Shown: positions 1 to 11,545 of the stretch, one piece after another
Position numbering within the stretch: the stretch's first letter is position 1
How the letters are laid out: each line of letters opens with the position of its first letter
NCBI GenBank assembly: GCA_947561585.1
Contig: CANNZV010001039.1
Location: 123,644 to 187,643 of the forward strand
DNA: 64,000 bases
From: Caprella mutica
Lineage: Eukaryota > Arthropoda > Malacostraca > Amphipoda > Caprellidae
Direction: 5' to 3'
Position numbers and translations under genes: made by a program
Notes under the pieces: model-generated
The model's input: the letters and a program-made list of their open reading frames with translations, nothing else
What the model was told of the DNA's origin: nothing
Database searches by the model: none

Positions 1-118
1 TCTCGAAATGCTATAATTTATAATAGAGACAGTTTATTATATTACGTCTTACTCTTATTTTTTATCTCCTTTTCCAGGATATCTCTTGAAATTAGTTCCT
101 TCTCTATTGATAGTGTAT

Positions 119-385
119 TCTAAGTTATTACCTTCGCAAAATTGCGGAAGGTTTTGTTTATGTTGGTTTTATTTATAATCTTCGCATAACTCAAAAAATA
201 TTCAACCAAATTGTCTGAAATTTGGTGTGAAGATTGGTCATTATCCAGGAACCATTTTATCCAATTTTGGGAGCGATCAGGTCAAGGTCAAGGTTTAAGT
301 TTCATAACTCAAGAAACATTGGGAACTCAAGGTCATTTATAGGTAGCAGCGAAGGTATGTGCTCTACGGATGCCCGTTCTGATGT
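119..385 (-). repeat. Dispersed repeat with terminal hairpin, copy 1
   Basis: Read on the minus strand this matches the plus-strand copies at 36.2 and 62.5 kb: a GCGCATACCTTCGC-like start, phrases such as GACCTTGACC, AACCATTTTATCC and a run about a poorly fitting AAATTTSA, then a terminal hairpin at 130-152 (ACCTTCGC, loop, GCGGAAGGT). Four copies in the window share the hairpin. No coding capacity. The family is not identified; a non-autonomous transposon or SINE-like element is possible. Confidence 0.6.
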
Positions 386-840
386 ATGCTAATATACTTT
401 GTAATGTACACACGTGGATTTAGGACATCCCCACAGAGAAAAATCACTTGGCGTTAGATCAGAGAAAAGTCAAAAACGAGAAATCGAACAATTTCTGAAA
501 ATGACTCGCTTAATGGACACAGATTCTGAACTGTGTTTGTGGTTGCCACAACCATTCTCAAATCAATACACAATAATTTAAACAGATCACGGTACTTTTT
601 TTCTTATTCCTCATTTCTGGTTAAGAAATAAAGTAAAGCCAATAATTAAAAGCATTAAACCTTTCTTAACAGATTTTTCTTTCACCAATAATGAATTAGC
701 GGTTCTTGAACCCTTTAATGTGGGTGATGACTTGAGTAAAATATTAATGTATGTAAGAAATAAAGAAACAGCACTACCTCAATTGAAGTGTTATCATTTC
801 TAAACAATAGGAAGAAAATTAAACCTAAGCTTAACACTTC
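386..840. other. Intergenic, no feature recognised
   Basis: AT-rich sequence with no open frame, exon-like run or repeat that I can support. It ends where the 20-bp array starts. Confidence 0.5.
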
Positions 841-1537
841 AATAAATTATGAGTTATTAGGGTAAATTATGAGTTATTAGGGTAAATTATGAGTTATTAG
901 GGTGAATTATGAGTTATTAGGGTAAATTATGAGTTATTAGGGTAAATTATGAGTTATTAGGGTAAATTATGAGTTATTAGGGTAAATTATGAGTTATTAG
1001 GGTGAATTATGAGTTATTAGGGTAAATTATGAGTTATTAGGGTAAATTATGAGTTATTAGGGTAAATTATGAGTTATTAGGGTGAATTATGAGTTATTAG
1101 GGTAAATTATGAGTTATTAGGGTGAATTATGAGTTATTAGGGTAAATTATGAGTTATTAGGGTGAATTATGAGTTATTAGGGTGAATTATGAGTTATTAG
1201 GGTAAATTATGAGTTATTAGGGTGAATTATGAGTTATTAGGGTAAATTATGAGTTATTAGGGTAAATTATGAGTTATTAGGGTGAATTATGAGTTATTAG
1301 GGTAAATTATGAGTTATTAGGGTAAATTATGAGTTATTAGGGTAAATTATGAGTTATTAGGGTAAATTATGAGTTATTAGGGTAAATTATGAGTTATTAG
1401 GGTAAATTATGAGTTATTAGGGTGAATTATGAGTTATTAGGGTAAATTATGAGTTATTAGGGTAAATTATGAGTTATTAGGGTAAATTATGAGTTATTAG
1501 GGTGAATTATGAGTTATTAGGGTAAATTATGAGTTAT
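841..1537. repeat. 20-bp minisatellite derived from a MITE end
   Basis: About 35 tandem copies of a 20-bp unit (GGTRAATTATGAGTTATTAG), very homogeneous, with an A/G variant at one position. The last copy runs without a break into GAGTTATCGG and then ATTTTCGATCATAAAAGAAA, which is the terminal sequence of the GGGTAAGTT MITE family found at a dozen other places here. The unit is therefore an expanded MITE terminus. The TTAGGG inside the unit is coincidental. Confidence 0.9.
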
Positions 1538-1575
1538 CGGACTCATCTACATTTTCGATCATAAAAGAAAAAAAT
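1518..1575 (+). mobile_element. MITE (GGGTAAGTT family), left end only
   Basis: GGGTAAATTATGAGTTATCG followed by TTTTCGATCATAAAAGAAAA matches the left inverted terminus of the family seen complete at 29163-29380 and 45992-46190. No right end follows. It overlaps the last unit of the 20-bp array. Confidence 0.65.
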
Positions 1576-1594
1576 CATAAATGAAATAATGAAT

Positions 1595-1865
1595 GAAGGA
1601 CATTAGCACCAGTGAAGAACATTAGCACCAGTGAAGGACATTAGCACCAGTGAAGGACATTAGCACCAGTGAAGGACATTAGCACCAGTGAAGGACATTA
1701 GCACCAGTGAAGGACATTAGCACCAGTGAAGGACATTAGCACCAGTGAAGGACATTAGCACCAGTGAAGGACTTTAGCAGCAGTGAAGGACATTAGCACC
1801 AGTGAAGGACATTAGTACCATTGAAGGACATTAGCAGTGAAGGACATTAGTACCAGAGAAGGACA
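1595..1865. repeat. 19-bp minisatellite
   Basis: About 14 copies of GAAGGACATTAGCACCAGT. The last copies are degenerate and partly truncated. No coding meaning. Confidence 0.9.
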
Positions 1866-1904
1866 GTCCTTTGGTCTATTGCTCTTCTCTCTCACTTCCA
1901 CCGT

Positions 1905-2075
1905 TTAGCTCCCCCCCCCCCCTCATATCAAGGTCGGAAGATTTTGAAGGGAGTAGGTATAGGGGGAGGAGGGTCTGAAGGGGGAATATAATAGGGGGGG
2001 GATCTTTTACTCACAATCAATACTCCTCTCTCACCCCCCTCCCCCTCCCTCCCTCTCTCTCTCTCTCTCATCGTA
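1905..2075. repeat. Low-complexity C-rich, purine-rich and CT-repeat tract
   Basis: A run of C at 1911-1922, G-rich stretches, and a (CT)n run near 2054-2070. The short open frames across it come from composition only. Confidence 0.8.
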
Positions 2076-3060
2076 ACACTGTAGTGACCAGACAGCTTCA
2101 AACAGTTCCCCCCCCCCATCTGTTTACACCCCCCATTCCCCCACCGTGTGTGGGTGTTATGCAATTCACATCAGTGCCTTACGTTACTGTACAAATTACC
2201 ACCGGGGGGTGGGAGAGATGGGGGGAAATGCACCTAACACCCACTACTCTGATGTCATACTTTCTTTTGGACCATTTCCAGGAAGTGAAAATGATTAGTA
2301 AATATAATTACGTCAAATATCAGTCAAGTATGATGTCGTGGCTGTGACGATTGGAGCGTAGGGTTAGTCCCGACTTTTTCAAGATTCCCATAAATAAAGA
2401 AATAATTTTATTATTATTATTATATTTATCCATGATAACATTAAAAGTAACTCAAATACTGGTATCAATTTCCGTAGATTAATAAGTTCTGACTGAAATC
2501 CGCAGTGTTGTTGTTAATGTACAGGCAGGCCTAGCCCTACTACCAACAAATATTTCACAGAGCATAAAATTTCTGTTTGTTCAATGAAACACATTATTTA
2601 AATCTAAGTATCTATTAATTACTCACCTATATTTAGTGAGAATCGAGCTATGATGGATTTTAAAACATTTAATAAATTCACTACTTTAAACTTTCATCAC
2701 TGTCACAAACACAGAAACAATGTTTAATATATATAGTACTCTTATATAGTACTCTAACTCCAAAGCAAATTTTCTTTCATTATAACTCATAGAAAATGAG
2801 ATGTATAATCAAGGAGTTACAATTATATATTTCTTGTTGCTTTTCCCCGCTTTAATTACCGTTTGGCAATAAAACGGAGTCGTGATTTGGTAAAAAGAGC
2901 GGGACTTGCCTGTATTTGTTTACTTTGCTGGAGGTGAGGGGTTCCTCTCCCTCTAAACTAATACAGTTCTCTATCATTGTAATAAGTTATTTAGTGATGT
3001 GCAGGTCTTACCTCACTGAGGTGTAACTAAATACTGTCAATTAATTACAGAGAGTCAATA
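2076..3060. other. Intergenic, one short dispersed motif
   Basis: No gene seen. Positions 2440-2490 (AGTAACTCAAATACTGGTAT and following) recur inverted at 25995-26060 inside the transporter gene and more weakly at 8603-8640, so this is probably a fragment of an unidentified interspersed repeat. Confidence 0.45.
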
Positions 3061-3180
3061 AAATATTATGTACAGGTAAAGCTCGAACAACGACAGAATA
3101 ACTACCTGAAAAAGAAGCCGCTATACGGATCTAGTATTCGCTGTAAGGTCACACAATTAGTACAGTCGGGATTCAAACTT
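3061..3180 (+). mobile_element. DNA-transposon end fragment
   Basis: ACAGGTAAAGCTCG, ACAACGACAG and CGCTATACGGATCTAG, then TCGCTGTAAGGTCAC, match in order the reverse complement of the right end of the inverted-repeat element at 42531-43118. Only one end is present. The terminus resembles pogo/Tc1-type ends, but this is an inference. Confidence 0.5.
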
Positions 3181-3495
3181 TATAAGTTTTCTTTTACAGC
3201 ATTTCAAAGAAACGCTAATGAAGGTAAGCAATCTCAGATAGTTATTAAAGCATGGTCAAAATGACCCCAACTGAATTTTGAACTCAAATAAATCTAGGTA
3301 TAAAGCATTTAATTGAAAAATCCTTTGTGGATTTTCTCATATCACTGAAAGTTATGTTTAGATTCAGTCATTTCAGAAAAATATGTATGATTATAACTTA
3401 TTTAATGGTTTTATTTATTATTCATACATAATTAGGGTGAAAATAACCCAACAGTTTATTAATATCAAAATGTATTCTACTTGGCATTTAACTGC

Positions 3496-3635
3496 AAGGC
3501 CCCCTTCACACTTGCATTTTAGCTGTTAATTACTGAAGTTTAGCTGCAATCACTGATTTTAACGGAGCCCTTCACACTTGCGTTTTTTTTTTTTCATCAG
3601 ATGGCGTTGAGAAACGCAAGTGTGAAGGGGGCCTT
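3496..3635. mobile_element. Foldback MITE (GCAAGTGTGAAG family), copy 1
   Basis: Near-perfect inverted arms AAGGCCCCCTTCACACTTGC (3496-3515) and its complement (3616-3635), with a third internal copy of CCCTTCACACTTGCGTTTTT. The same arms, with ACCCG for GCCCC, form the element at 26783-26947. No coding capacity. Target duplication is unclear here. Confidence 0.8.
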
Positions 3636-3639
3636 AACT

Positions 3640-3985
3640 ATCTGGTTGGGACAATGTTTCAATCAGAGGAATCTTTTGCGTAATATCCAGCAACAAGAAG
3701 TCTGATCAAGTTTTCACAAGGCTCTATATGCCCTCACTGCCCTATCACAACATCAGTAACGCTCGCACACTGGTGATTTGTATATAGTTCTAAATGAATT
3801 GCTTATTTTTCTTTTCTTTTTGAGTGAATATATGTTATTCTTCTATATTTTGATTGTCGTTATAGTAGCTGCATGTCCCTTAGAACGGGTATTTTGTGTC
3901 TTTTGTTTATATCATCCGCTATAAGAGCTACCTAAAAAATTAAATGTAGATTTAAAATTTGAAATTGAATAAAATAAAAATTTTA
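3640..3985. other. Intergenic, no feature recognised
   Basis: AT-rich single-copy-looking sequence between a MITE and the 55-bp array. Confidence 0.5.
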
Positions 3986-5162
3986 GCGTGTTATCAATAG
4001 TATCAATATTTGTAACTAGTGTACTTGCCCGTTAAGAATAACGTGTTCTCAATAGTATCAATATTTGTAACTAGCGTACTTGCCCGTTAAGAATAACGTG
4101 TTATCAATAGTATCAATATTTGTAACTAGTGTGCTTGCCCGTTAAGAATAACGTGTTCTCAATAGTATCAATATTTGTAACTAGTGTACTTGCCCGTTAA
4201 GAATAACGTGTTCTCAATAGTATCAATATTTGTAACTAGCGTACTTGCCCGTTAAGAATAACGTGTTATCAATAGTATCAATATTTGTAACTAGTGTGCT
4301 TGCCCGTTAAGAATAACGTGTTCTCAATAGTATCAATATTTGTAACTAGTGTACTTACCCGTTAAGAATAACGTGTTCTCAATAGTATCAATATTTGTAA
4401 CTAGCGTACTTGCCCGTTAAGAATAACGTGTTATCAATAGTATCAATATTTGTAACTAGTGTGCTTGCCCGTTAAGAATAACGTGTTCTCAATAGTATCA
4501 ATATTTGTAACTAGCGTACTTGCCCGTTAAGAATAACGTGTTATCAATAGTATCAATATTTGTAACTAGTGTGCTTGCCCGTTAAGAATAACGTGTTCTC
4601 AATAGTATCAATATTTGTAACTAGTGTACTTGCCCGTTAAGAATAACGTGTTCTCAATAGTATCAATATTTGTAACTAGCGTACTTGCCCGTTAAGAATA
4701 ACGTGTTATCAATAGTATCAATATTTGTAACTAGTGTGCTTGCCCGTTAAGAATAACGTGTTCTCAATAGTATCAATATTTGTAACTAGTGTACTTACCC
4801 GTTAAGAATAACGTGTTCTCAATAGTATCAATATTTGTAACTAGCGTACTTGCCCGTTAAGAATAACGTGTTCTCAATAGTATCAATATTTGTAACTAGT
4901 GTGCTTGCCCGTTAAGAATAACGTGTTCTCAATAGTATCAATATTTGTAACTAGTGTACTTGCCCGTTAAGAATAACGTGTTATCAATATTTGTAACTAG
5001 TGTACTTGCCCGTTAAGAATAACGTGTTTTCAATAGTATCCATATTTGTAACTAGTGTACTTGCCCGTTAAGAATAACGTGTTTTCAATAGTATCCATAT
5101 TTATAACTATAGTGTACTTGCCCGTTAAGAATAACGTGTTATCAATAGTATCAATATTTGTG
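3986..5162. repeat. 55-bp minisatellite with higher-order structure
   Basis: About 21 copies of a 55-bp unit beginning GTTMTCAATAGTATCAATAT and containing CTTGCCCGTTAAGAATAACG. Three monomer types, separated by TTCTC/TTATC and by AGCGTACT, AGTGTGCT or AGTGTACT, mostly recur in order, giving a 165-bp higher-order unit. A rarer CTTACCC variant occurs at 4351 and 4791, exactly 440 bp (8 monomers) apart. The last copies at the right edge are degenerate. Confidence 0.9.
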
Positions 5163-5744
5163 TAATTTAACTATCCACACTTCTGGTCCCTCAGATTTAT
5201 CTAAAGTTATTAAATGAATAATGACAATAATATTACAGCATAGAATATATAAATGAAATAACAGAGGTTGTAAAGAATTTTATTTATTACTATCATTGAA
5301 ATCAAATAACTATGTATTGACGTAAAAATGACAAACAAAGAACAACTATTGATTCTCTAATCAGTGACATTCAACAACAGTGAAGGTCAAAGGTCAAATA
5401 ACGGTCAATCGATATCATGAAACAGTGCATCATGAAACATCAAATATTATTATGAAAAGAAACACATATACTGTCGTTGTGGTTATGTATGTCATATACA
5501 TATTGGCTAAATTTTTGTTAGTTTCCTAAATATGCATAATTGTATATAATGCCTGTTTATTTATCGGGTTGTTTTCAACATTAAATCAAGCAATCATTTA
5601 ATGGGGTATCGATGCTCATTAGCGCTAATGAAGTTATTCCCTTTTGGATTTGAATCCAGATGTGTTGGCTCGATTTCTCTCCTTTGATGACGTCAGAAGC
5701 CTCTTGCCGTGACGTCATACTTCATTCGAGACCGTCATGCACGT
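5163..5744. other. Intergenic, no feature recognised
   Basis: AT-rich. Two TGACGTCA octamers lie near 5686-5716, but nothing nearby shows a promoter. Confidence 0.45.
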
Positions 5745-5945
5745 GTTATGGTAATGCCTCCGGGAAGACTTGTCCTGCTAGTGTATGAGTGGTAATGCCT
5801 AAAAAACTTAACCTGGAGGTGTGAGAATATTAATGCCACCGCAGAGACTTGACCTGCTAGTGTATGACTCGTAATGCCTTCAAAAAGACTTGACCTGCTA
5901 CTGTATTACTCGTAATGCAACCGAAAGACCTGGCCTTGCTGTTGA
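5745..5945. repeat. Degenerate tandem repeat
   Basis: Four to five diverged units of about 45-60 bp with the shared phrases GTAATGCC, AGACTTGACCTGCTAGTGTA and TGACTCGTAATGCC. Older and more decayed than the other arrays. Confidence 0.65.
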
Positions 5946-6313
5946 GATTTTAAATTTAGATTAGATTTCAAAAATGAAATCTGATCGATTGATTTCGATT
6001 TCCAATTGTAAATAAATTATTATGGTTATTTAAATCAATATTTACAAACCATGGAATTGTATTCGATAATATCATGTTTGTTTTTCTATAAACATTTTCA
6101 CTTATCGTCGATTAGAATCTATTTTATTTACCTGATTTATTTACACTTAGATTTGATGTTTGGTCAAGCGGCTGATATTTGCTTATCCCTTAAAATATTC
6201 CAAAAAAAGATGGGCAAACATTTTGCTGGATTAATAATTTTGAATGATTTTTCTATAATTAATTTTGATATACTTATGTTAGCACTTTGAATGATTATTG
6301 GTACAAATATATC

Positions 6314-6558
6314 CATTTACACAAGGGTGGATCGGACGCAGATGATAGTTATAGACCAATATACTTGTTCACTTTACTTTCAAAAACATATGAGAAAGTA
6401 GTTTGAAGTCATTTGGTTGGTTACTTAAATAGCAGAAATGTGTAGAAGTATGAGCCAGGCGGTTTGAAATTTTTTGACTAAAGTATATGAAGATTTGCAT
6501 TTTGCATTATTCATGGCTTTGTGGGAAGTATTTGACTCGATTAATCGCAATGTTCTGT
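6314..6558 (+). pseudogene. Non-LTR retrotransposon reverse transcriptase relic
   Basis: Translation from 6314 gives HKGGSDADDSYRPIYLF, LLSKTYEKVV, a stop, then SHLVGYLNSRNV and a stop. After a frame change, EVFDSINRNVL follows near 6525. These match in order the finger and palm motifs of LINE-type (jockey/CR1-like) reverse transcriptases: KGGS..D..NYRPISL, LSK.FEKV and the K-A-FD-I.H..L motif. Stops and frame changes make it a dead fragment; the YADD box and endonuclease are absent. The 12-bp array starts 64 bp downstream. Confidence 0.75.
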
Positions 6559-6621
6559 AGGGAAAACGTGAATTTTGAGGTAATCGTGGTACCTTTCCAA
6601 CCAATTCTTGTTGAAATGAAG

Positions 6622-7732
6622 TACACACTGTCAAACACACTGTCAAACACACTGTCAAACACACTGTCAAACACACTGTCAAACACACTGTCAAAAACAC
6701 TGTCAAAACACTGTCAAAAACACTGTCAAAAACACTGTCAAACACACTGTCAAACACACTGTCAAACACACTGTCAAACACACTGTCAAACACACTGTCA
6801 AACACACTGTCAAACACACTGTCAAACACACTGTCAAACACACTGTCAAACACACTGTTAAACACACTGTCAAACACACTGTCAAACACACTGTCAAACA
6901 CACTGTCAAACACACTGTTAAACACGCTGTCAAACACACTGTCAAACACACTGTCAAACACACTGTTAAACACACTGTCAAACCAACTATCAAAGATACT
7001 GTCAAACAAACTGTCAAACACACTGTCAAACACTTAGTCAAACATACTGTCAAACATACTGTCAAACACACTGTCAAACACAATGTCAAACACACTGTCA
7101 ACCACGTACACTGTCAGTCACCCTGACAAACACTCTGTCAAACACACTGTCAAACAACCTATCAAACACACAGTCAAACACTCCACCAAACACACTGTCA
7201 AACACTCTGTCAAACACACTGTCAAACACTCCACCAAACACACTGTCAAACACTCCACCAAACACACTGTCAAACACTCTGTCAAACACACTGTCAAACA
7301 CTCCACCATACACACTGTCAAAAAACACTCTGTCAAGCACCCTGTCAAACACTTTGTACAATACTATTTCAAACACTCTGTCAAACACACTGTGATACAT
7401 ACTGTCAAACACTCTGGCAAACACTCTGTCATATACTCTGTCAAACACTCTGTCAAACACTCTGTCAAACACTCTGTCAAATACTCTGGCAAACACTCTG
7501 GCAAACACTCTGTCAAACACACTGGCAAACACTCTGTCAAACACCCTGTCAAACATTCTGTCAAACACACTATTAAACACACTGTCAAACACACTGGCAA
7601 ACACTCTGTCAAACACCCTGTCAAACATTCTGTCAAACACACTATCAAACACACTGTCAAACACACTATCAAACACACTGTCAAACACTTTGTCAAACAC
7701 CCTGTCAAACACAATGCCAAACACTCTAGTTT
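6622..7732. repeat. 12-bp minisatellite
   Basis: About 90 copies of a 12-bp unit (CAAACACACTGT). The left half is homogeneous; the right half varies (CTCTGT, CTCCAC, CTGGC). Because 12 is divisible by three, long open frames run through it on both strands (for example VFDSVFDS on minus, HTVKHSVK on plus). They are by-products of the repeat and not genes. Confidence 0.95.
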
Positions 7733-7884
7733 GAACTTAAAGGGACCAGTCTGTTCTCTGTTTGTGACTCTTTAAGTGCAGGTGTGGGTGTGAGAAGGGA
7801 CTAAAATATACAACACATTACCAGGAAGATGATCTACTTAGTAAATGTTACCATTGAAATACTATGCACATGCATACCGTGCGC

Positions 7885-7962
7885 GGACACTTGGTCGAAT
7901 GACACTTGACAGAAGGACACTTGACCGAAAGACAATTGGCCGAACTGACAATTGACCGAAAC
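7885..7962. repeat. Short tandem subrepeat, transposon-end-like
   Basis: Five units of about 16-17 bp of the form GGACACTTGACCGAAA. Subterminal repeats of similar style (GGACAATTGGTCCACG) occur at the end of the DNA transposon at 50531. No partner inverted end was found near it. Confidence 0.5.
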
Positions 7963-8226
7963 ACTTTCATTCAATGTAAAAATTCAGTTTAATTAAATTA
8001 TAATTTTTCTTTCCATGAAAAGAAATAGGATTTTAATATATTCATAATGTGTACCCATATTACAAACAGCAGCCTCCAGTTAATTCGATAAATGTTTTTT
8101 TTTTATTTCAATCAATTTTAAAGTAATTTAATAAAAAGGAAAATTAATTTTAATGCGTACAAAATGTTGATCCACATTACGAACTGAAATCATATTATTG
8201 ATCAACAATTTGAATTCTTTCCTAAT

Positions 8227-8404
8227 GGTACGTTTTGCATGCAGCAATCATCGCTCATCGCCCAACAATAGGAAAGCATTGAAATAGAATTCAGTGGAAA
8301 TCACTCGTTGCAAAACAGCCCCATGGGAATAGCATTGGGTTAGAGCTCAGCGATTACGATGGGTGACAATCGCTGAGTGATGATCGCAACATGCAAAACG
8401 TACC
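8227..8404. mobile_element. MITE with GGTACGTTTTGCATG ends
   Basis: Inverted arms GGTACGTTTTGCATG (8227-8241) and CATGCAAAACGTACC (8390-8404). The similarity continues inward through ATCATCGCTCA-type sequence. About 178 bp, non-coding. Flanking CTAA and TTAG are complementary, so a direct target duplication is not obvious. Confidence 0.75.
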
Positions 8405-8458
8405 TTAGTCATGGATTTTATCGCAAATACAAGGAATGGAAAAAAGCTTTTAACTTTT

Positions 8459-8510
8459 TTTCTTATATGATCGAAAATGAGGAACTGTTCAATAATTCAT
8501 AAGTTAATCT
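8459..8510 (+). mobile_element. MITE (GGGTAAGTT family), right end only
   Basis: TTATATGATCGAAAATGAGG, AACTGTTC and ATAATTCATAAGTTAA match the right inverted terminus of the family. No left half is adjacent. Confidence 0.55.
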
Positions 8511-10310
8511 TCAATTCTTTTATCAGCATTAAATAAATGTTTACTAAATTCTTATTCTTTCCAAAATCATAAATAATTCGTACTAATTATTATGTTAGAA
8601 AAGTAAATCAAATACTCTTAGCAATGTCCGTAGATTAAATGAGAAAATTAGCTGTAATAATTAAATTTAAAATGTTTTTTTCAAATTTAAAATAATAACC
8701 ATCTTATTTTTTCCCATCGTATCTAAAAAATATTCATTCAGTTCAATTTTTTTTAAATGAGAACAATACCATAATTTACTAGTTTAATAATTAAAGTTTG
8801 TCTCAGTTTTGAACGTTATTTATATTATTTGACTAATATAAATTGATCTTTACAATGTACAGCTATTTTCATAATGTATGAATTGTCATTTGAATTGTAA
8901 GAATTTATTTAGATAATTTTACTATCCAAAGCAATAACTAAAATACTGGACGCTATCACTTTGCTTCTGTAACTATAAATAATTCTCTTCATTATTTATA
9001 GAACTCAATTGAAATAAACGTATTATATAAGAAAGGATGAAATAACTTAGTATTCTTTAGATGAAAATACCATTCAGATAATTTGTTGTAGTACATTTCT
9101 TCTGGTATACCGTTTTGAGAAAAACAATAAATCCTGTGGGATATTTCAGTTATCCCAATTAGTATTGATATCTGAATCCTAGTTATTATTTGATTCTGTT
9201 TTAATTCTCTATTTTCCAGTTAGGATTCATTTCTTTATTCCAGTCTTTACTTACGGTTTCCATTCATATCTGTTTTCCAGACTTGATTCTTACATCTACA
9301 TTTTTTGCAGCAATTCCAGACTGTGTTATATCTCTACCTTTCCTTTTTCTACTGGAATCTATCTCTTTAAAATTACCTATACCCTTCATTCTATCTCATT
9401 GTACCCATCTTTATCTCGGGAATATTCCCAATAAATTCTTCATTCCAGTCTATTCACCTTAACTGGAATTGCGGTGACCCAATGCCGAAATAATAACATC
9501 CCAAACCAAACATCCTTCGAATCATTTACCTCACAACTTTAAACTCTTACCTAGACACTAATTACTTCATTTTGATGGTTCTGGGATTCAACCTTTTTTC
9601 TTACCTCAACAATTCGAATTTTGCTAATTTGGATGCAAACTGTGCTGCTTTTTCTTGAGCTTCAGTCGTAGCGACCATCCTACTTCCACCACTGTTGAGA
9701 GTGCACTGAGAGTCGATAGTTGTTAGACCTTTTTGGAACTTTGTCGGGGCGGTATTGGATGAACATTTTTATAAACTTGGAACAGTATTGGAAGAACATT
9801 TTTGTAAACTTGGATCAGTATTGGAAGAAAAAATTATAATGTTGGATCAGTATCGGCAGAAGATTTTGCTATAACTGAAAGAATTATGTTGTATATTTAG
9901 CTTCACACATTGCTATATATATTTTACTACAATAACCAAGTGTAGAACTCAACATTTTAATCACATTTTTAAGAAGAATACTATTTACTTTTTTCAATTT
10001 TCACCTCAATTGGCTTAATATTTACTCCTATCCTTTCATTTGAGATAAGAATAATTACAAAACTGCCATTTATTAATTATGTATTTTCCAGTTAGGATTT
10101 ATTTTACATTCATTTTCGCTCATTGTTGTTTTATTAAGATTTTATACTACCTATACTTATGTGTTTTTTTTTTGTGTGTCCACGCATTTTAGACTGAACT
10201 CTCTCATAAAAAGAAAATGATTCATTCTTCAATTTACAGGTTTCAATGTTAATTTCTAGTTTGGTGCAGGTAATTTCTTATTGTATTTTGAACTCTAGAG
10301 TAGAATAACA
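8511..10310. other. Intergenic AT-rich stretch
   Basis: No gene recognised. It contains a small tandem triplet at about 9745-9860 (unit about 37 bp, phrase AGTATTGGAAGAACATTTTT) and otherwise only AT-rich sequence with scattered stops in all frames. Confidence 0.5.
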
Positions 10311-11222
10311 ATGTACTGTGACTATTAGTAGTCACAGTACATTGTGACTATCAGTAGTCACAGTACATTGTGACTATCAGTAGTCACAGTAAATTGTGAC
10401 TATCAGTAGTCACAGTACATTGTGACTATCAGTAGTCACAGTACATTGTGACTATCAGTAGTCACAGTTCATTGTGACTATCAGTAGTCACAGTACATTG
10501 TGACTATCAGTAGTCACAGTACATTGTGACTATCAGTAGTCACAGTACATTGTGACTATCAGTAGTCACAGTACATTGTGACTATCAGTAGTCACAGTAC
10601 ATTGTGACTATCAGTAGTCACAGTACATTGTGACTATCAGTAGTCACAGTACATTGTGACTATCAGTAGTCACAGTACATTGTGACTATCAGTAGTCACA
10701 GTACATTGTGACTATCAGTAGTCACAGTACATTGTGACTATCAGTAGTCACAGTACATTGTGACTATCAGTAGTCACAGTACATTGTGACTATCAGTAGT
10801 CACAGTACATTGTGACTATCAGTAGTCACAGTACATTGTGACTATCAGTAGTCACAGTACATTGTGACTATTAGTAGTCACAGTACATTGTGACTATCAG
10901 TAGTCACAGTACATTGTGACTATCAGTAGTCACAGTACATTGTGACTATCAGTAGTCACAGTACATTGTGACTATCAGTAGTCACAGTACATTGTGACTA
11001 TCAGTAGTCACAGTACATTGTGACTATCAGTAGTCACAGTACATTGTGACTATCAGTAGTCACAGTACATTGTGACTATCAGTAGTCACAGTACATTGTG
11101 ACTATTAGTAGTCACAGTACATTGTGACTATCAGTAGTCACAGTACATTGTGACTATCAGTAGTCACAGTACATTGTGACTATTAGTAGTCAAAGTACAT
11201 TGTGACTATTAGTAGTCACAGT
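10311..11222. repeat. 26-bp minisatellite with a hairpin in each unit
   Basis: About 35 copies of a 26-bp unit. Each unit contains GTGACTA-TCAG-TAGTCAC, a perfect 7-bp stem with a 4-base loop, followed by AGTACATT. Highly homogeneous. Single-strand folding would give a regular chain of hairpins. Confidence 0.95.
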
Positions 11223-11545
11223 TCACTGTGGCTATTAGTCAGACTGTAGTCTGACTAATAGCCACACAGCTGTCTGACAAATAGTCACACTACAGTCTGA
11301 CTGACAGTCTCTGTACATTATGACTAATAGTCACACTGCAGTCTGACTGACAGTCTCTGTACAGTATGACTAATAGTCACACTACAGTCTGACTGACAGT
11401 CTCTGTACATTATGACTAATAGTCACACTTCAGTCTGACTGACAGTCTCTGTACAGTATAACTAATAGTCACACTTCAGTCTGACTGACAGTCTCTGTAC
11501 AGTATAACTAATAGTCACACTGCAGTCTAATAAATAGTCATACAA
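11223..11545. repeat. 19-bp-arm palindrome and 46-bp tandem repeat
   Basis: At 11227-11266 a perfect inverted repeat with 19-bp arms (TGTGGCTATTAGTCAGACT) and a 2-base spacer joins the 26-bp array to five or six copies of a 46-bp unit (TGACTAATAGTCACACTACA, then GTCTGACTGACAGTCTCTGT). The 46-bp unit includes GACTAATAGTC, an inverted relative of the first array's motif, so the second array looks like a rearranged and inverted derivative. Confidence 0.85.

Noticed and set aside
841..1537. Interstitial telomeric repeat (contains TTAGGG)
   Set aside because: TTAGGG occurs only once per 20-bp unit and the unit is explained by the MITE terminus.
6051..6290. 79-codon plus-strand frame before the RT relic
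   Set aside because: Composition is AT-driven (Ile/Phe/Leu) with no reverse transcriptase or endonuclease motif.
6425..7775. Long frames on both strands (VFDSVFDS, HTVKHSVK, CLTVCLTV)
   Set aside because: They run through a 12-bp tandem array; the period keeps all frames free of stops. No start context, no flanking coding sequence, several frames open at once.
10311..11222. CRISPR array
   Set aside because: Repeats are head to tail with no unique spacers, and the window is eukaryotic.
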